Source: a virus
Virus record (IMG/VR): IMGVR_UViG_3300034683_000117
Location: 1 to 64,000 of that record
Direction: 5' to 3' (one strand)
Length of the DNA stretch: 64,000 nucleotides
Shown: piece by piece, positions 41,795-50,433 of the stretch
How the letters are laid out: every line of letters begins with the position of its first letter
How positions within the stretch are numbered: the stretch's first letter is position 1
Notes under the pieces: generated by a model
What the model was told of the DNA's origin: nothing
Database searches by the model: none
The model's input: only the letters and a program-made list of their open reading frames with translations
Made by a program: the position numbers and the translations under genes

Positions 41795-42142
41795 AAATTG
41801 TAAACTTTTTATTAAGGCAATTTTTACCAATAGCTAGTAATACCAGTGTTTCGATAACAATTATTAACAATTAATACATATCATGTATAATTACATTTAT
41901 ATATATTTATGTTATATGTTTACAGTGAATATGTTACATAATTAACATTATATATGTTAAATAGGTTACAAATGGAAAATGTCAAATAATAACAAGTGGC
42001 TATAAGAGGCATTTTTAAGCGTTAGAATTGATTTTTTAAGGCAAGGTAAAATCATACGAGCACTATTCAAAAAATCGATTATAGCAAACGGTAGGATTGT
42101 AAAAGATGTAAAATGTTAGGTGAAATGCTAACATATATATGC

Positions 42143-42170
42143 AATACTAACATATAGTGTTAGTATTTTT
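42143..42170 (+). terminator. Terminator-like hairpin in the noncoding region
   Basis: AATACTAACA / TGTTAGTATT with a five-base loop and a following T-run on the + strand. An inverted repeat AATTGATTTTTT...AAAAAATCGATT lies upstream (42030-42079). Together they could be the 3' half of a small RNA; no clear promoter is seen. Confidence 0.45.
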
Positions 42171-42637
42171 ACAGTTTGTGTTATACATATATTAACATGT
42201 ATGCATATGCTATTATTACATATTATATACATTAATATGTAATATGTGGTAATTACATAAGCATAACGATCACAATATCAAGTTATATATTATTATTTTA
42301 GTATGAATTATATTATATATAGTATAGTGCTTTAGTTATATTTATTTATGTTATAGTATATCAATTTACTATGAATTTATCAACCGATTGTTAACCATTG
42401 TTAAAAATTGGATTGACAATTGCCTTAAGGCCAGAATGCTGTAATCATTATCCAATTATGTTATATAGATTATTAATTGTAAAATATTAGTAATAAGCAG
42501 GCTACTACCCAGAATCGGATACTCATTATACATTTTTTACATTATTGTAATTGATTGACAATGGATATAAATGTTAATAATATCCTTTTTTTTGCTATTG
42601 TGTAATATACAAATATTGTATATAAATATATGTTGAT

Positions 42638-42726
42638 ATGAATATATGAATATATGAATATGTGTTGAAGTATGAATATATTGTATATATAGATATTAAC
42701 ATATGAATATATGAAACTATGAATAT
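42638..42726. repeat. ATGAATAT iteron-like repeats
   Basis: Six copies of ATGAATAT at 42638, 42646, 42654 (head to tail), 42672, 42703 and 42719. Such short tandem AT-rich repeats are typical of origins or strand-opening regions. Confidence 0.5.
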
Positions 42727-43922
42727 GATATTGTTAAATGAGTTAACAAAGTCTTGTTAAAATTGACAATTCTTGCTATTTCCTTTTATTTATTTTTATT
42801 TACGATTTTTTACGATTATTTATTTTTTTGATTGTTTCCATTTCCTTCCATTACTTGCGTCATAACATATATTATAACGTATGTTTATATTATCCAGTAT
42901 ATACCCACTACAGGTATATAGTTAGAAGTGGCTTGAAATAGCGGTTTGTATCCCATATACGGGGGGGATATTTTACTGTTAGCAGTTGTAAAAAATGGAA
43001 ATCAGAGGCGCTACCTCTTTTCCTCCCCCTCTCACCTCAATTTTTCACCCCCGTTTTTGCACAATTTTATTTTTACGGTTTTACTGATTTACTGCTTATA
43101 TTTTGGCCTAACAGCATAACAACTCGCATCTCTGCGGTTTGAACCATATCAAATCTCGCTCTGCCTCGTTTTTGCTATGCTATCTGTATATTTTCCCCGT
43201 AATATTTACGTTAGCTTATTGTATTATCCCCGCATTTTTTATCACCAAATTTTATAATTAATACTAAAAAATAGAATTAATAATTAAATAAATACTAATT
43301 ATTTGATTAAAAATTGAATTAAATTTCAATTAATTTGCCCTGTTTTTGTTCAAAAATCATTGATTTTCGATTAAATTTGGCCTATTTTTAATAAATTTTG
43401 ACTTATTTTGAATTAAATCCATATTTTATATAAAAAATATAATTTATTCTATTTTTGGGTCTATTTTTTATTATTTTAATCATCTCCGTAGCCAATAAAT
43501 ATAAAAAATAATTATATCCGTTAATGCTGATACCATATCGTTGCCCCCGACTATGTTCGCACAAACTTTCATACGTGAGTTTTGATGTACTCTCCATTGT
43601 GGGTCCACGATGAATGCATTTATTACTGGCGGGTTTTATTGCTCCATATCTTCGTCTTTAGCTTCATTGTCGCCGCAGCGACCTAAAACTAATTTATACT
43701 AAACTAATATGTTATTATATATTTAACATACTAATCATTTGTATAATATATACAAAATAATATAAGTTTTATTGATATTTATTTGTGCAATATGGAGAAT
43801 TTTTAATAAGGGGGTTGTAATAGCGTCGTTTTGCGGTCATATATTATGTAAGGGTATCGATAGAAAGACACTAAGAATAATAAATATATATAATATATAT
43901 AATAAATAATATTAGTACTGGT

Positions 43923-43983
43923 GGGGGCGCTACGCCGCCTCCCCACACCCCCCGGCGCATTCGTTCGCTAACGCTCACGAATG
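43923..43983. repeat. GC-rich hairpins inside AT-rich DNA
   Basis: GGGGGCG...CGCCTCC and CATTCGT...ACGAATG inverted repeats stand next to each other in a run of C and G that differs sharply from the surroundings. It may be a structural element or a transferred piece. Confidence 0.4.
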
Positions 43984-44253
43984 ATAACCAATTAATAAAT
44001 CCTAATCCTTCGAAACTAAGAAATATGTGTTAATAAATAATCAGATACGAATAATCAGAACTAATCCAAACCAAGAGTGAATCAATAATAATATAATAAA
44101 TATATATAATAATATATATAATATATATAGTATTAGTATCTCAATCTCCTAAGTAAATAAGTGGCAACTGATACGGTCCAGCTCCTAAGTAAGAGAGTGC
44201 GTTGGTAAAATTTATATTTTTTTAATTGTTAAATTTTGTATTAAAAATTGTTC

Positions 44254-44281
44254 TTGACAACTCAAAAATATATAATATAAT
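44254..44281 (+). promoter_or_regulatory. Sigma-A-type promoter of the rightward early unit
   Basis: TTGACA (44254-44259), 16 bases, TATAAT (44276-44281). The leader of about 170 bases contains the large inverted repeat at 44369-44420. Confidence 0.65.
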
Positions 44282-44368
44282 GGTATTATAATATGTATAT
44301 ATAAGATATAAGAGGCAAAGTCGAACGAAATGTCAGTTTTGCTTGATTTAATGCGTGTTTGCGGATTT

Positions 44369-44420
44369 GACTATAGTGCCAAATTTGGCACATTACCCTG
44401 TCACTTTTGGCACTATAGTC
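44369..44420 (+). promoter_or_regulatory. Large inverted repeat with TGCCAAA sites (operator or leader structure)
   Basis: GACTATAGTGCCAAA and its exact complement TTTGGCACTATAGTC are 22 bases apart; between them TGCCAAATTTGGCA is itself a 14-base palindrome. It lies just before the winged-helix gene. Two alternative pairings are possible in RNA, and the repeated TGCCAAA could bind a protein dimer. Confidence 0.6.
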
Positions 44421-44453
44421 CCCCTGTGATATTAAAAATAAAGGAGATTGGGT

Positions 44454-45056
44454 ATGAAACGTATAGTTATTATGGAGTTAGAGACTACAGCAAGTAATAT
44501 TGAGTGGCTACAGCAACATGCTTTATCTGTTGTGGATAAGGACACAGGCGAAATAATTCATGGTCGTATTGTGCAAGATATTACTGATGATGTCGACAAA
44601 AGAGCTATATTAAAGATGACTAATAAGGTTCGTGATATATTTATGAAATTATATGTTAAAAATAATTTATGTGACATAGTGTTGTCACATATGCTGTCAT
44701 TACAAGAAATGGGACTATTATATGCACTGATGCTATTGACAGGATGGCAAAATAATTATGTTATACATCCACATACCAAGCAATATATGAGCTGTGCTGA
44801 TTTAACGGATATTACCAATATACCACATCGTACTTTGATAAGATATTTAAACAGTTTGTCTGATAAAGGGTTGATTGCGGTTGTTAATGAGCCAGGCAAA
44901 GGCCATATTAACCACTATATTGTTAATACCAATTTATCGCTTAAAGGTTATACCCTGTCTGATTCGTCGCAGCAAGATATATTTAATAATAAAGATTGGC
45001 TATACCAGCCGTCTACTCAAATAAAATATCGTCATTTTCTTAAAAATAGTACTTGA
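44454..45056 (+). CDS. Winged-helix DNA-binding protein, possible replication initiator or regulator
   Basis: 200 residues from the ATG behind AAAGGAG. The C-terminal half has a MarR/RepL-like winged helix: 'LTDITNIPHRTLIRYLNSLS' (recognition helix), 'DKGLIAVVNEPGKGHINHYI' (wing). The N-terminal part ('SVVDKDTGEIIHGRIV') is like that found in plasmid replication and phage regulators. Its own upstream inverted repeat could be an operator or a binding site. Choice between initiator and repressor is open. The stop codon overlaps the next promoter. Confidence 0.65.
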   Translation: MKRIVIMELETTASNIEWLQQHALSVVDKDTGEIIHGRIVQDITDDVDKRAILKMTNKVRDIFMKLYVKNNLCDIVLSHMLSLQEMGLLYALMLLTGWQNNYVIHPHTKQYMSCADLTDITNIPHRTLIRYLNSLSDKGLIAVVNEPGKGHINHYIVNTNLSLKGYTLSDSSQQDIFNNKDWLYQPSTQIKYRHFLKNST

Positions 45057-45081
45057 CAATCAGACCATCGTATGATATAAT
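45053..45081 (+). promoter_or_regulatory. Conserved phage promoter, copy 4 (+ strand)
   Basis: TTGACA (45053-45058), 17 bases with ATCGTATGAT, TATAAT (45076-45081). The following leader to AGAAAGAAGG is nearly the same as in copy 1 at 14187. Confidence 0.88.
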
Positions 45082-45125
45082 TATAGTATAGGGGGTAGAT
45101 AATATTTTAGAAAGAAGGTTTTGAT

Positions 45126-45293
45126 ATGTTTCAAATATGCCCTATCAAGGCTAATAGCAAGGATACATTTTGTGTGCGCAAGGGCTGCGCTTGGTGGGCT
45201 GATGGTATGTGCGCCATTACAGCTATCGCAATATCACAACAAAATAAGGTTAAAACACTTGATTTCAGTGTCAATGGCACTCAAAAGAAGTAA
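45126..45293 (+). CDS. Small Cys-rich protein
   Basis: 55 residues: 'MFQICPIKANSKDTFCVRKG', 'CAWWADGMCAITAIAIS'. Four Cys may hold a metal. AGAAGG lies eight bases before the ATG and the frame is the first after the conserved promoter. A longer overlapping frame lacks a ribosome site. Confidence 0.65.
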   Translation: MFQICPIKANSKDTFCVRKGCAWWADGMCAITAIAISQQNKVKTLDFSVNGTQKK

Positions 45294-45357
45294 ATCGCAT
45301 CAGACAATGCGACTATCTAATATAACAATATTATCATATTAGAAAGAGGTTTTTATT

Positions 45358-45588
45358 ATGTATATGACTATAATAGCTAATGACCAAAAGAATAGGCCGC
45401 AGGCGTGGATTATTGAAGAACATGTTCACAATTCGTATCGTGTGCGTCATGATTTTGTGATTACACACATTTCCGAATCTCACACATATGTGCAAGATAA
45501 TCAATTGTATTGTACTGATAACGTATATTTGCCTTTTAATTGTATGTTACCAGTCAGCGAAGATGAATTAACCTATCTTTTATCATAA
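45358..45588 (+). CDS. Hypothetical protein
   Basis: 76 residues, His/Tyr-rich ('EEHVHNSYRVRHDFVITHIS'). AGAGG precedes the ATG. No family recognised. Confidence 0.6.
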   Translation: MYMTIIANDQKNRPQAWIIEEHVHNSYRVRHDFVITHISESHTYVQDNQLYCTDNVYLPFNCMLPVSEDELTYLLS

Positions 45589-45606
45589 GAAAAAGGAGCG
45601 GTAAAA

Positions 45607-45918
45607 TTGCAGCAGGAAAATAAATCTAATATCGAAATGACAGCATCTGACTTATCTAAACAGGTGTACAGCATGTTGGACTATAGCCTCAAAACATCCG
45701 ACGAGCGTAAGGCTGTAGTACAAAAAATTCAAGACGAATACGGACTAGAGATAGAATCAAGATATGAATATTATGCGGGTTCTAATCTCAATAAATACGA
45801 CAATTACCAGCAGTATCAGGCTATTACGCGACTGATGGAAGCTATGGCTGATTATGTGTTAATGTCCGATGATGTAAAAAAAAACAAGACGTGGACTTCT
45901 ACACGGAGAAACAAATGA
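45607..45918 (+). CDS. Hypothetical helical protein
   Basis: 103 residues starting with TTG behind AAAGGAGCG. Helical and charged; the end 'ITRLMEAMADYVLMSDDVKK' resembles small proteins that stand before sigma-like genes in Bacillota phages. It overlaps the next gene by ATGA. Confidence 0.6.
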   Translation: MQQENKSNIEMTASDLSKQVYSMLDYSLKTSDERKAVVQKIQDEYGLEIESRYEYYAGSNLNKYDNYQQYQAITRLMEAMADYVLMSDDVKKNKTWTSTRRNK

Positions 45919-46301
45919 ACCGCAAGGTAAGCAGAGTTAAAACTGTGCAGCTAGATGATTATGCAGTACAAAAACGGCAATTTGACGATTATGTGGAAAT
46001 GGTTGCCGCACTGGATGTTGATATGTCTAATAAACAACATGTTAAAGGTGTTGTGAAAACTTATATTGAGGATAAAAACAGCGTAGCTCTCGAGGACGTG
46101 GTAATGGAATTTTGGGATACTGTAAACAGTATCAATTTAACACTCCTAGAGCGGCAAGTCCTTGATTTGTACCACAGACAAGAAATGTCGCAACAGGATA
46201 TCGCTAAAGAGCTAAATATATCACAACAGCGAGTTAGTTTTATCATAAGAAGGATTATTAAAAAGGTTGTAAGATATAGTAAAAATCAGGGAGTAAAATA
46301 A
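45915..46301 (+). CDS. Sigma-70-like late gene regulator
   Basis: 128 residues from the ATG overlapping the preceding stop. The C-terminal region-4 helix-turn-helix is clear: 'LLERQVLDLYHRQEMSQQDI', 'AKELNISQQRVSFIIRRIIK'. The N-terminal part is basic and lacks a full region 2. Such proteins (like ArpU or phage sigma-like factors) switch on late genes. It precedes the lysis and head genes. Confidence 0.75.
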   Translation: MNRKVSRVKTVQLDDYAVQKRQFDDYVEMVAALDVDMSNKQHVKGVVKTYIEDKNSVALEDVVMEFWDTVNSINLTLLERQVLDLYHRQEMSQQDIAKELNISQQRVSFIIRRIIKKVVRYSKNQGVK

Positions 46302-46306
46302 TTGCG

Positions 46307-46497
46307 ATGGATGGGTTAATATCAATTAATTTTGACAGGCAGACGATTAGTGCTAGAGAGTTATGGGAAAGGTTAGATAGGCCATATACGAAATTCACGA
46401 TGTGGTTTAATGCCTATAAAATTATGGTTTTATAGAGGATCAAGATTATCGCAGGGTGTCAGTAAAAACTTACACCCCAGCAGGCGAACATAATTAA
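46307..46497 (+). pseudogene. Frameshifted AntA-type antirepressor
   Basis: The ATG at 46307 opens 'MDGLISINFDRQTISARELW' and 'ERLDRPYTKFTMWFN', an AntA/AntB N-terminus, but stops at 46435. From about 46424 the neighbouring frame continues 'YGFIEDQDYRRVSVKTYTPA' to 46497, as AntA should. One lost or gained base breaks the gene; the C-terminal half of the protein is also missing. Confidence 0.65.
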
Positions 46498-46522
46498 TAA
46501 TTCAAATAAGGAGTATGATAAT

Positions 46523-47560
46523 ATGGCGTATAGAATTTTTCTTGACCCAGGTCATGGTGGCTCAGATAGGACTAACAAAGGTCCGACCGGATATGTAGAG
46601 GCTGATGGTGTATTAGACATAGCGTTACGTCTACGTTCTGAATTGCAAGACTTAGGCTTTGTGGTAGGTATGAGTCGAGACAAAGATGTCAGCGTAAGCT
46701 TATCGCAACGTGGCAAAATGGCAGGACAATTTAAGGCAGATTTATTTTTGTCCATACATTCTAACGCTGGTCCGGCTGCTGCGTCTGGTACAGAAGTATA
46801 CTATTCGGTGGATTTACCGCAAACCAAGGCAATTGCCGCCAAAATGTCAAAAGCAGTAGCAGATGTTTTAGGTATTCCAGATAGAGGGGCAAGAGTTAGA
46901 GAATCGCAGAATTACAAAGGCGAAGATTATTATACGGTAATTGATGCCGCACAGGACGCTGGGGTGCCACGTGTGTTTTTGATTGAAGTTGCATTCCACA
47001 GCAATCCTAAAGAAGAAGCATTGTTGAAACAGCCTAATATCAGAGAAAAAGTTGCTGATGTATTAGCCAATGTTATTGCAGATGCATTTGGCATTAAAAA
47101 AGCAGATGCGAACATACCTATAGTGCCGATAAACAATAGGCGTGGTATAGTGAATGTTAACGGTAATTTAAATGTGCGCAATGGTCCAGGTGAGCAGTAT
47201 GCAGTAATTGGAAAATTGCAAAATAATGATGCGGTTACCGTTACAGGTGAATCTGTTGGTTGGTACAGGATTAATTACAATAATGGTGTAGGTTATGTTA
47301 GTAGTAGATATGTAGTATTAGACAATTCAAGTAATAATTCAAATCAGAAAGAAGAGGATGATGTAGTGGATACGATAATAGTTTATTATGGTGACATTGA
47401 TGCGTTAGCGGCTATAGTATTAGGCCAAAAATACAAAGCCCCTGTAATGCGTAAGTCTGATTTTGATGCCAGTGGTATCAAGGCTAAAAAGGTTATACAA
47501 GTAGGTGGAGGTGAAGGTGATAGGTTTGACACGTTCAAACGAGCCGCACAATTGCTCTAA
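46523..47560 (+). CDS. Endolysin: N-acetylmuramoyl-L-alanine amidase with SH3 domain
   Basis: 345 residues. Amidase_3 domain (about 1-185): 'IFLDPGHGGSD', Glu in 'GYVEADGVLD', 'LFLSIHSNAG', catalytic Glu in 'FLIEVAFHSN'. Then an SH3b domain (about 205-270: 'GNLNVRNGPGEQYAVIGKL'), then an unassigned alpha-beta domain (about 285-345). It cuts the bond between muramic acid and the stem peptide. GGAG precedes the ATG; lysis genes follow. Confidence 0.92.
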   Translation: MAYRIFLDPGHGGSDRTNKGPTGYVEADGVLDIALRLRSELQDLGFVVGMSRDKDVSVSLSQRGKMAGQFKADLFLSIHSNAGPAAASGTEVYYSVDLPQTKAIAAKMSKAVADVLGIPDRGARVRESQNYKGEDYYTVIDAAQDAGVPRVFLIEVAFHSNPKEEALLKQPNIREKVADVLANVIADAFGIKKADANIPIVPINNRRGIVNVNGNLNVRNGPGEQYAVIGKLQNNDAVTVTGESVGWYRINYNNGVGYVSSRYVVLDNSSNNSNQKEEDDVVDTIIVYYGDIDALAAIVLGQKYKAPVMRKSDFDASGIKAKKVIQVGGGEGDRFDTFKRAAQLL

Positions 47561-47801
47561 TAAGAGTACACGTTTTTCTAAAAAGATAGTAACATTAGTT
47601 GTTGTGCTTAATATTGTATTTACTTTATTATTTTTGTTGGCTTTCGTTAAAACTGGCGACGAACCTGTATCTCTAATCGCTGCATGGTTTGGTTTCAGTA
47701 CGGGAGAACTATGGATGTTGTCAGGTATTAAGAAGACAGAGTTGACTAGTACAAATAACCAAAATTCAGCTTCAGAAAATCAAGAAACAATCAATATTTA
47801 A
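47517..47801 (+). CDS. Holin-like membrane protein with two segments
   Basis: 94 residues from the third of three GTG codons, behind GGTGGAGG; it overlaps the amidase gene by 44 bases. A basic start, a hydrophobic segment ('IVTLVVVLNIVFTLLFLLAF') and a second, weaker one ('LIAAWFGFSTGELWML') suggest a holin or antiholin. No family name. Confidence 0.6.
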   Translation: MIGLTRSNEPHNCSNKSTRFSKKIVTLVVVLNIVFTLLFLLAFVKTGDEPVSLIAAWFGFSTGELWMLSGIKKTELTSTNNQNSASENQETINI

Positions 47802-47819
47802 TTTTGGAGGTTAAATTAT

Positions 47820-48242
47820 ATGTCAGAGGTAATTAACGAAGCGTTGGTAAATATATTAATAGCCCTTATATCATTGGGTGCTGCCTACGCGGTATATTAT
47901 ATAAACACGTTGGCACATAAAGTCAGTGAAGAAGCTAAAGATATAGGTAATAGTAATGTGCGTAAAATAATAGACGATGCAATATACAGAGTATCGGAAT
48001 TAGCAAAAGAGACTGTTACTAAATTTGAACAAACCATAGCTGCTGACTTAAGAGAACAGGTCAAGGCTGGCAAAGTTGATAGAAATGCGTTGTTGGCAGT
48101 TGGTCAAAAGGCTTATGATGAAGTGTATAATCAGCTATCAGATGATGTTAAAAATTTATTGGCTTTAGAATTTAATGATGTATATGCACTTGTGGTTACG
48201 CTAGTTGAGGCTGAAGTGTATAAACTTAAGCGGGGTTTATAA
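47820..48242 (+). CDS. Phage holin, LLH type
   Basis: 140 residues: N-terminal membrane segment (about 10-27), then a long helical part with 'NVRKIIDDAIYRVSELAKET' and 'KNLLALEFNDVYALVVTLVE'. This is the LLH holin plan. GGAGG precedes the start. It opens the membrane for the amidase. A paralog lies at 19660-20046. Confidence 0.82.
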   Translation: MSEVINEALVNILIALISLGAAYAVYYINTLAHKVSEEAKDIGNSNVRKIIDDAIYRVSELAKETVTKFEQTIAADLREQVKAGKVDRNALLAVGQKAYDEVYNQLSDDVKNLLALEFNDVYALVVTLVEAEVYKLKRGL

Positions 48243-48371
48243 GAAAAATTTTGAAATTATTTTTGTAGATAGGTTGTAAAAAAGTCGATTTCCGGTAATA
48301 TATAGTAGAGGGGGTATATAAATTTTTAGATACAAATAATAATTTTTATGATACAAAGGAACTCACTCAAA

Positions 48372-49559
48372 ATGATTAAAGCATATAAAGTAATGCTATT
48401 ACCGAATAATAAACAACAAACCAAGTTATTTGAATGTGCTAGTGTTGCTAGATGGGCGTATAATTGGGCACTAGAACAAGAACAAATTAATTACAAAAAT
48501 GGTGGTAAATTTTTGTATGATAGTGTTTTAAGGAAAAGATTAACTGAGCTTAAGCAAACAGAAGAATATAAATGGTTAAATAATTATTCAAATAATATCA
48601 CAAAACAAGCAATAAAAGATGCTTGTAGCGCTTATAAGAATTTTTTTGATGGTCGTGCTGAATTTCCTAAGTTTAAGTCTAAGAAGAGAAATACGCCAAG
48701 TTTTTATCAAGATACAGCTAAAATAATTATTACAGATACCCACGTCAAATTAGAAAAGTTAACAACTTCGCAGAAAACTAACAAGTTAACATTTAATTGG
48801 GTTAGATTAGCTGAACCAGGGAGAATCCCATGCGGCGAAAATATTAAATATTTTAATCCGCGTATAACTTTTGATGGTTTGCACTGGTGGTTATCGGTAG
48901 GCGTAGAAGAAGATATACAATATAATGATACCACTTATTCTGAAGGCATCGGTATAGATTTGGGTGTTAAAGATTTGGCTATAATCAGTACAGGGCGGGG
49001 GTTTAAGAATATCAATAAATCTGATAAGGTTAAAAAACTCGAAAAGAAACTTAAGCGGCTGCAAAGAAAGTTGTCCCAAAAATATGAACTTAATAAAATT
49101 CAAACAGACGCAGGTAAATACCATTACAGAAAAACTAACAATATAAAGAAGTTAGAATTCCTCGTCCGTAAAACCTATAGAAGGCTTAAAAATATAAGAT
49201 GCGATTATATTCATCAAACAACTACGTCTTTGGTGAGAACCAAGCCAGAGTATGTAGTAATGGAAAATCTGAATGTTTCTGGTATGCTGCAAAATAGAAA
49301 ATTATCAAAAGCTATACAAGAACAGAGTTTCCATGAGTTCAAAAGACAGATGGAATATAAATGCGCGTGGCATGGAATTCCGTTTATACTAGCAGATAGA
49401 TATTATCCATCAAGCAAAACTTGCAGCAGATGCGGTAATGTAAGGGATAAATTATCATTGTCAGAAAGAACATTTATATGCCCCGAATGCGGGTATAAGA
49501 TTGACAGGGATTTAAATGCTAGTATAAATCTTAAAAACTATGGTGAATCAATAGTATAG
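48372..49559 (+). CDS. tnpB: TnpB-type RNA-guided nuclease (IS200/IS605 family)
   Basis: 395 residues. N-terminal recognition part ('KAYKVMLLPNNKQQTKLFEC'), then a RuvC domain with Asp in 'GIGIDLGVKDLAI' (near 196), Glu in 'VVMENLNVSGML', Asp in 'DRDLNASINLKNYG', and the four-Cys zinc finger 'CSRCG...CPECG'. All catalytic residues are present, so the enzyme should be active. No tnpA lies beside it. It is inserted between holin and head genes. AAAGGA lies 11 bases before the ATG; an ATG at 48348 is less likely. Confidence 0.92.
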   Translation: MIKAYKVMLLPNNKQQTKLFECASVARWAYNWALEQEQINYKNGGKFLYDSVLRKRLTELKQTEEYKWLNNYSNNITKQAIKDACSAYKNFFDGRAEFPKFKSKKRNTPSFYQDTAKIIITDTHVKLEKLTTSQKTNKLTFNWVRLAEPGRIPCGENIKYFNPRITFDGLHWWLSVGVEEDIQYNDTTYSEGIGIDLGVKDLAIISTGRGFKNINKSDKVKKLEKKLKRLQRKLSQKYELNKIQTDAGKYHYRKTNNIKKLEFLVRKTYRRLKNIRCDYIHQTTTSLVRTKPEYVVMENLNVSGMLQNRKLSKAIQEQSFHEFKRQMEYKCAWHGIPFILADRYYPSSKTCSRCGNVRDKLSLSERTFICPECGYKIDRDLNASINLKNYGESIV

Positions 49560-49705
49560 CACAAAACGCTGCTATTAATATGTACCCATATGTTAGTGGG
49601 GAATTTAAGCCTTTGGAGTGTCAAACAAACACAAGTAGGTTTATCCAAAAGTGGACATGATGAACAAGGAAGGAAACTTAAACTTTATAAAGTTTTGTAA
49701 GTTTT
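49480..49705 (+). ncRNA. Omega-RNA / right end of the TnpB element
   Basis: The 3' end of tnpB and the region after it hold GGGGAATTTAAGCCTTTGG, then further scaffold, ending in the hairpin AAACTTTATAAAGTTT (49677-49695) that marks the right end. The guide should start just after it. The extent of the 5' end is estimated from the family. Confidence 0.6.
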
Positions 49706-49839
49706 CTGTAACAGTATAACTATTTTTTAAAATTTTTGCCCCTCATGATCGACAAATATTGTCCGCTTTGCCGTCGGCGGCTATACAAATAGACGGCTCT
49801 AAAAAATGTTGGGGCCGAACTCTGTCGGGAGGTCAACCT

Positions 49840-50184
49840 ATGGATGAACAGACCGCAAATCAAATTATACAAGAATTAGGGCAATTGTACGGGAAATACT
49901 GCGACGCTTTCAACGGTTATGAAATTTATGGTCAATATTTTTTGAAATGTATTAATATGGCACAGAAGGCCTGTTGGGAAGAAATAACTTATCAAAATAA
50001 ATATAAACCTTGGGAGACAAATATGCTAACAGAATTATGTAAAACATGCCAGTATTGCAAACAAGGGCATTGTATTATGGGACAAGAAAAATATCGTCAT
50101 ATAACAAAAGCTAGCGTGTGTAAATATTATACTAAAAATTTAATTAACTCAAAAGGTGACACATCGCCTAATTCTGACCAATAA
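49840..50184 (+). CDS. Cys-rich hypothetical protein
   Basis: 114 residues from the ATG behind GGGAGG. The C-terminus has 'LCKTCQYCKQGHC' and 'SVCKYY', a likely metal site. The following 249 bases (50185-50433) contain no gene; they are richer in GC and hold two related GGCATTTTTGG-type words. Confidence 0.6.
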   Translation: MDEQTANQIIQELGQLYGKYCDAFNGYEIYGQYFLKCINMAQKACWEEITYQNKYKPWETNMLTELCKTCQYCKQGHCIMGQEKYRHITKASVCKYYTKNLINSKGDTSPNSDQ

Positions 50185-50433
50185 TATAACTTGGTGTACA
50201 AGACTTTGGCTTGCTATCGCTAAAAACCAGCATTTTTGGGGCATCAGACGTTCTAGAATGCCCTACAAGCGTTCAAAATTTTCAGACGTGTAATCATACC
50301 AGCCTAAAAAAATGAACGCTCTACGCCAAAATCGGCATTTTTGGCGAATCCGAGTTTTGTGCGTCGTGCTGCGGTTTATCGGCATTTGCCAAAGTGTACA
50401 AATTTGCAAAAATAGAAAGAGGTATACCCTGCC

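Larger units (their letters stand above)
41795..44250. other. 2.5-kb AT-rich noncoding region, candidate replication origin
   Basis: No convincing gene on either strand. The region separates the divergent leftward and rightward transcription units. It has long A/T runs, many TATGTTAA-like words, a GCCTTAAGGC palindrome (42424-42433), the ATGAATAT repeats at 42638-42726, and GC-rich hairpins at 43923-43983. The composition and position between divergent modules suit an origin and control region; direct evidence is lacking. Confidence 0.45.

Noticed and set aside
42410-42450. TTGACA followed by TGCTGTAAT as a promoter
   Set aside because: The distance between the boxes is too large (about 21 bases) and no gene or RNA follows.
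43403-43597. 64-codon frame on the minus strand in the noncoding region
   Set aside because: No ribosome site and an end made of AT-rich low-complexity sequence; chance frame in AT-rich DNA.
45121-45342. 73-codon frame on the plus strand
   Set aside because: The frame starting at 45126 has the ribosome site and the better composition; this one is its shadow.
49745-49792. Short frame beginning 'MIDKYCPLCRRRLYK'
   Set aside because: The CPLC motif is suggestive, but there is no ribosome site and the frame stops after 15 codons; it lies in the 3' flank of the TnpB element.
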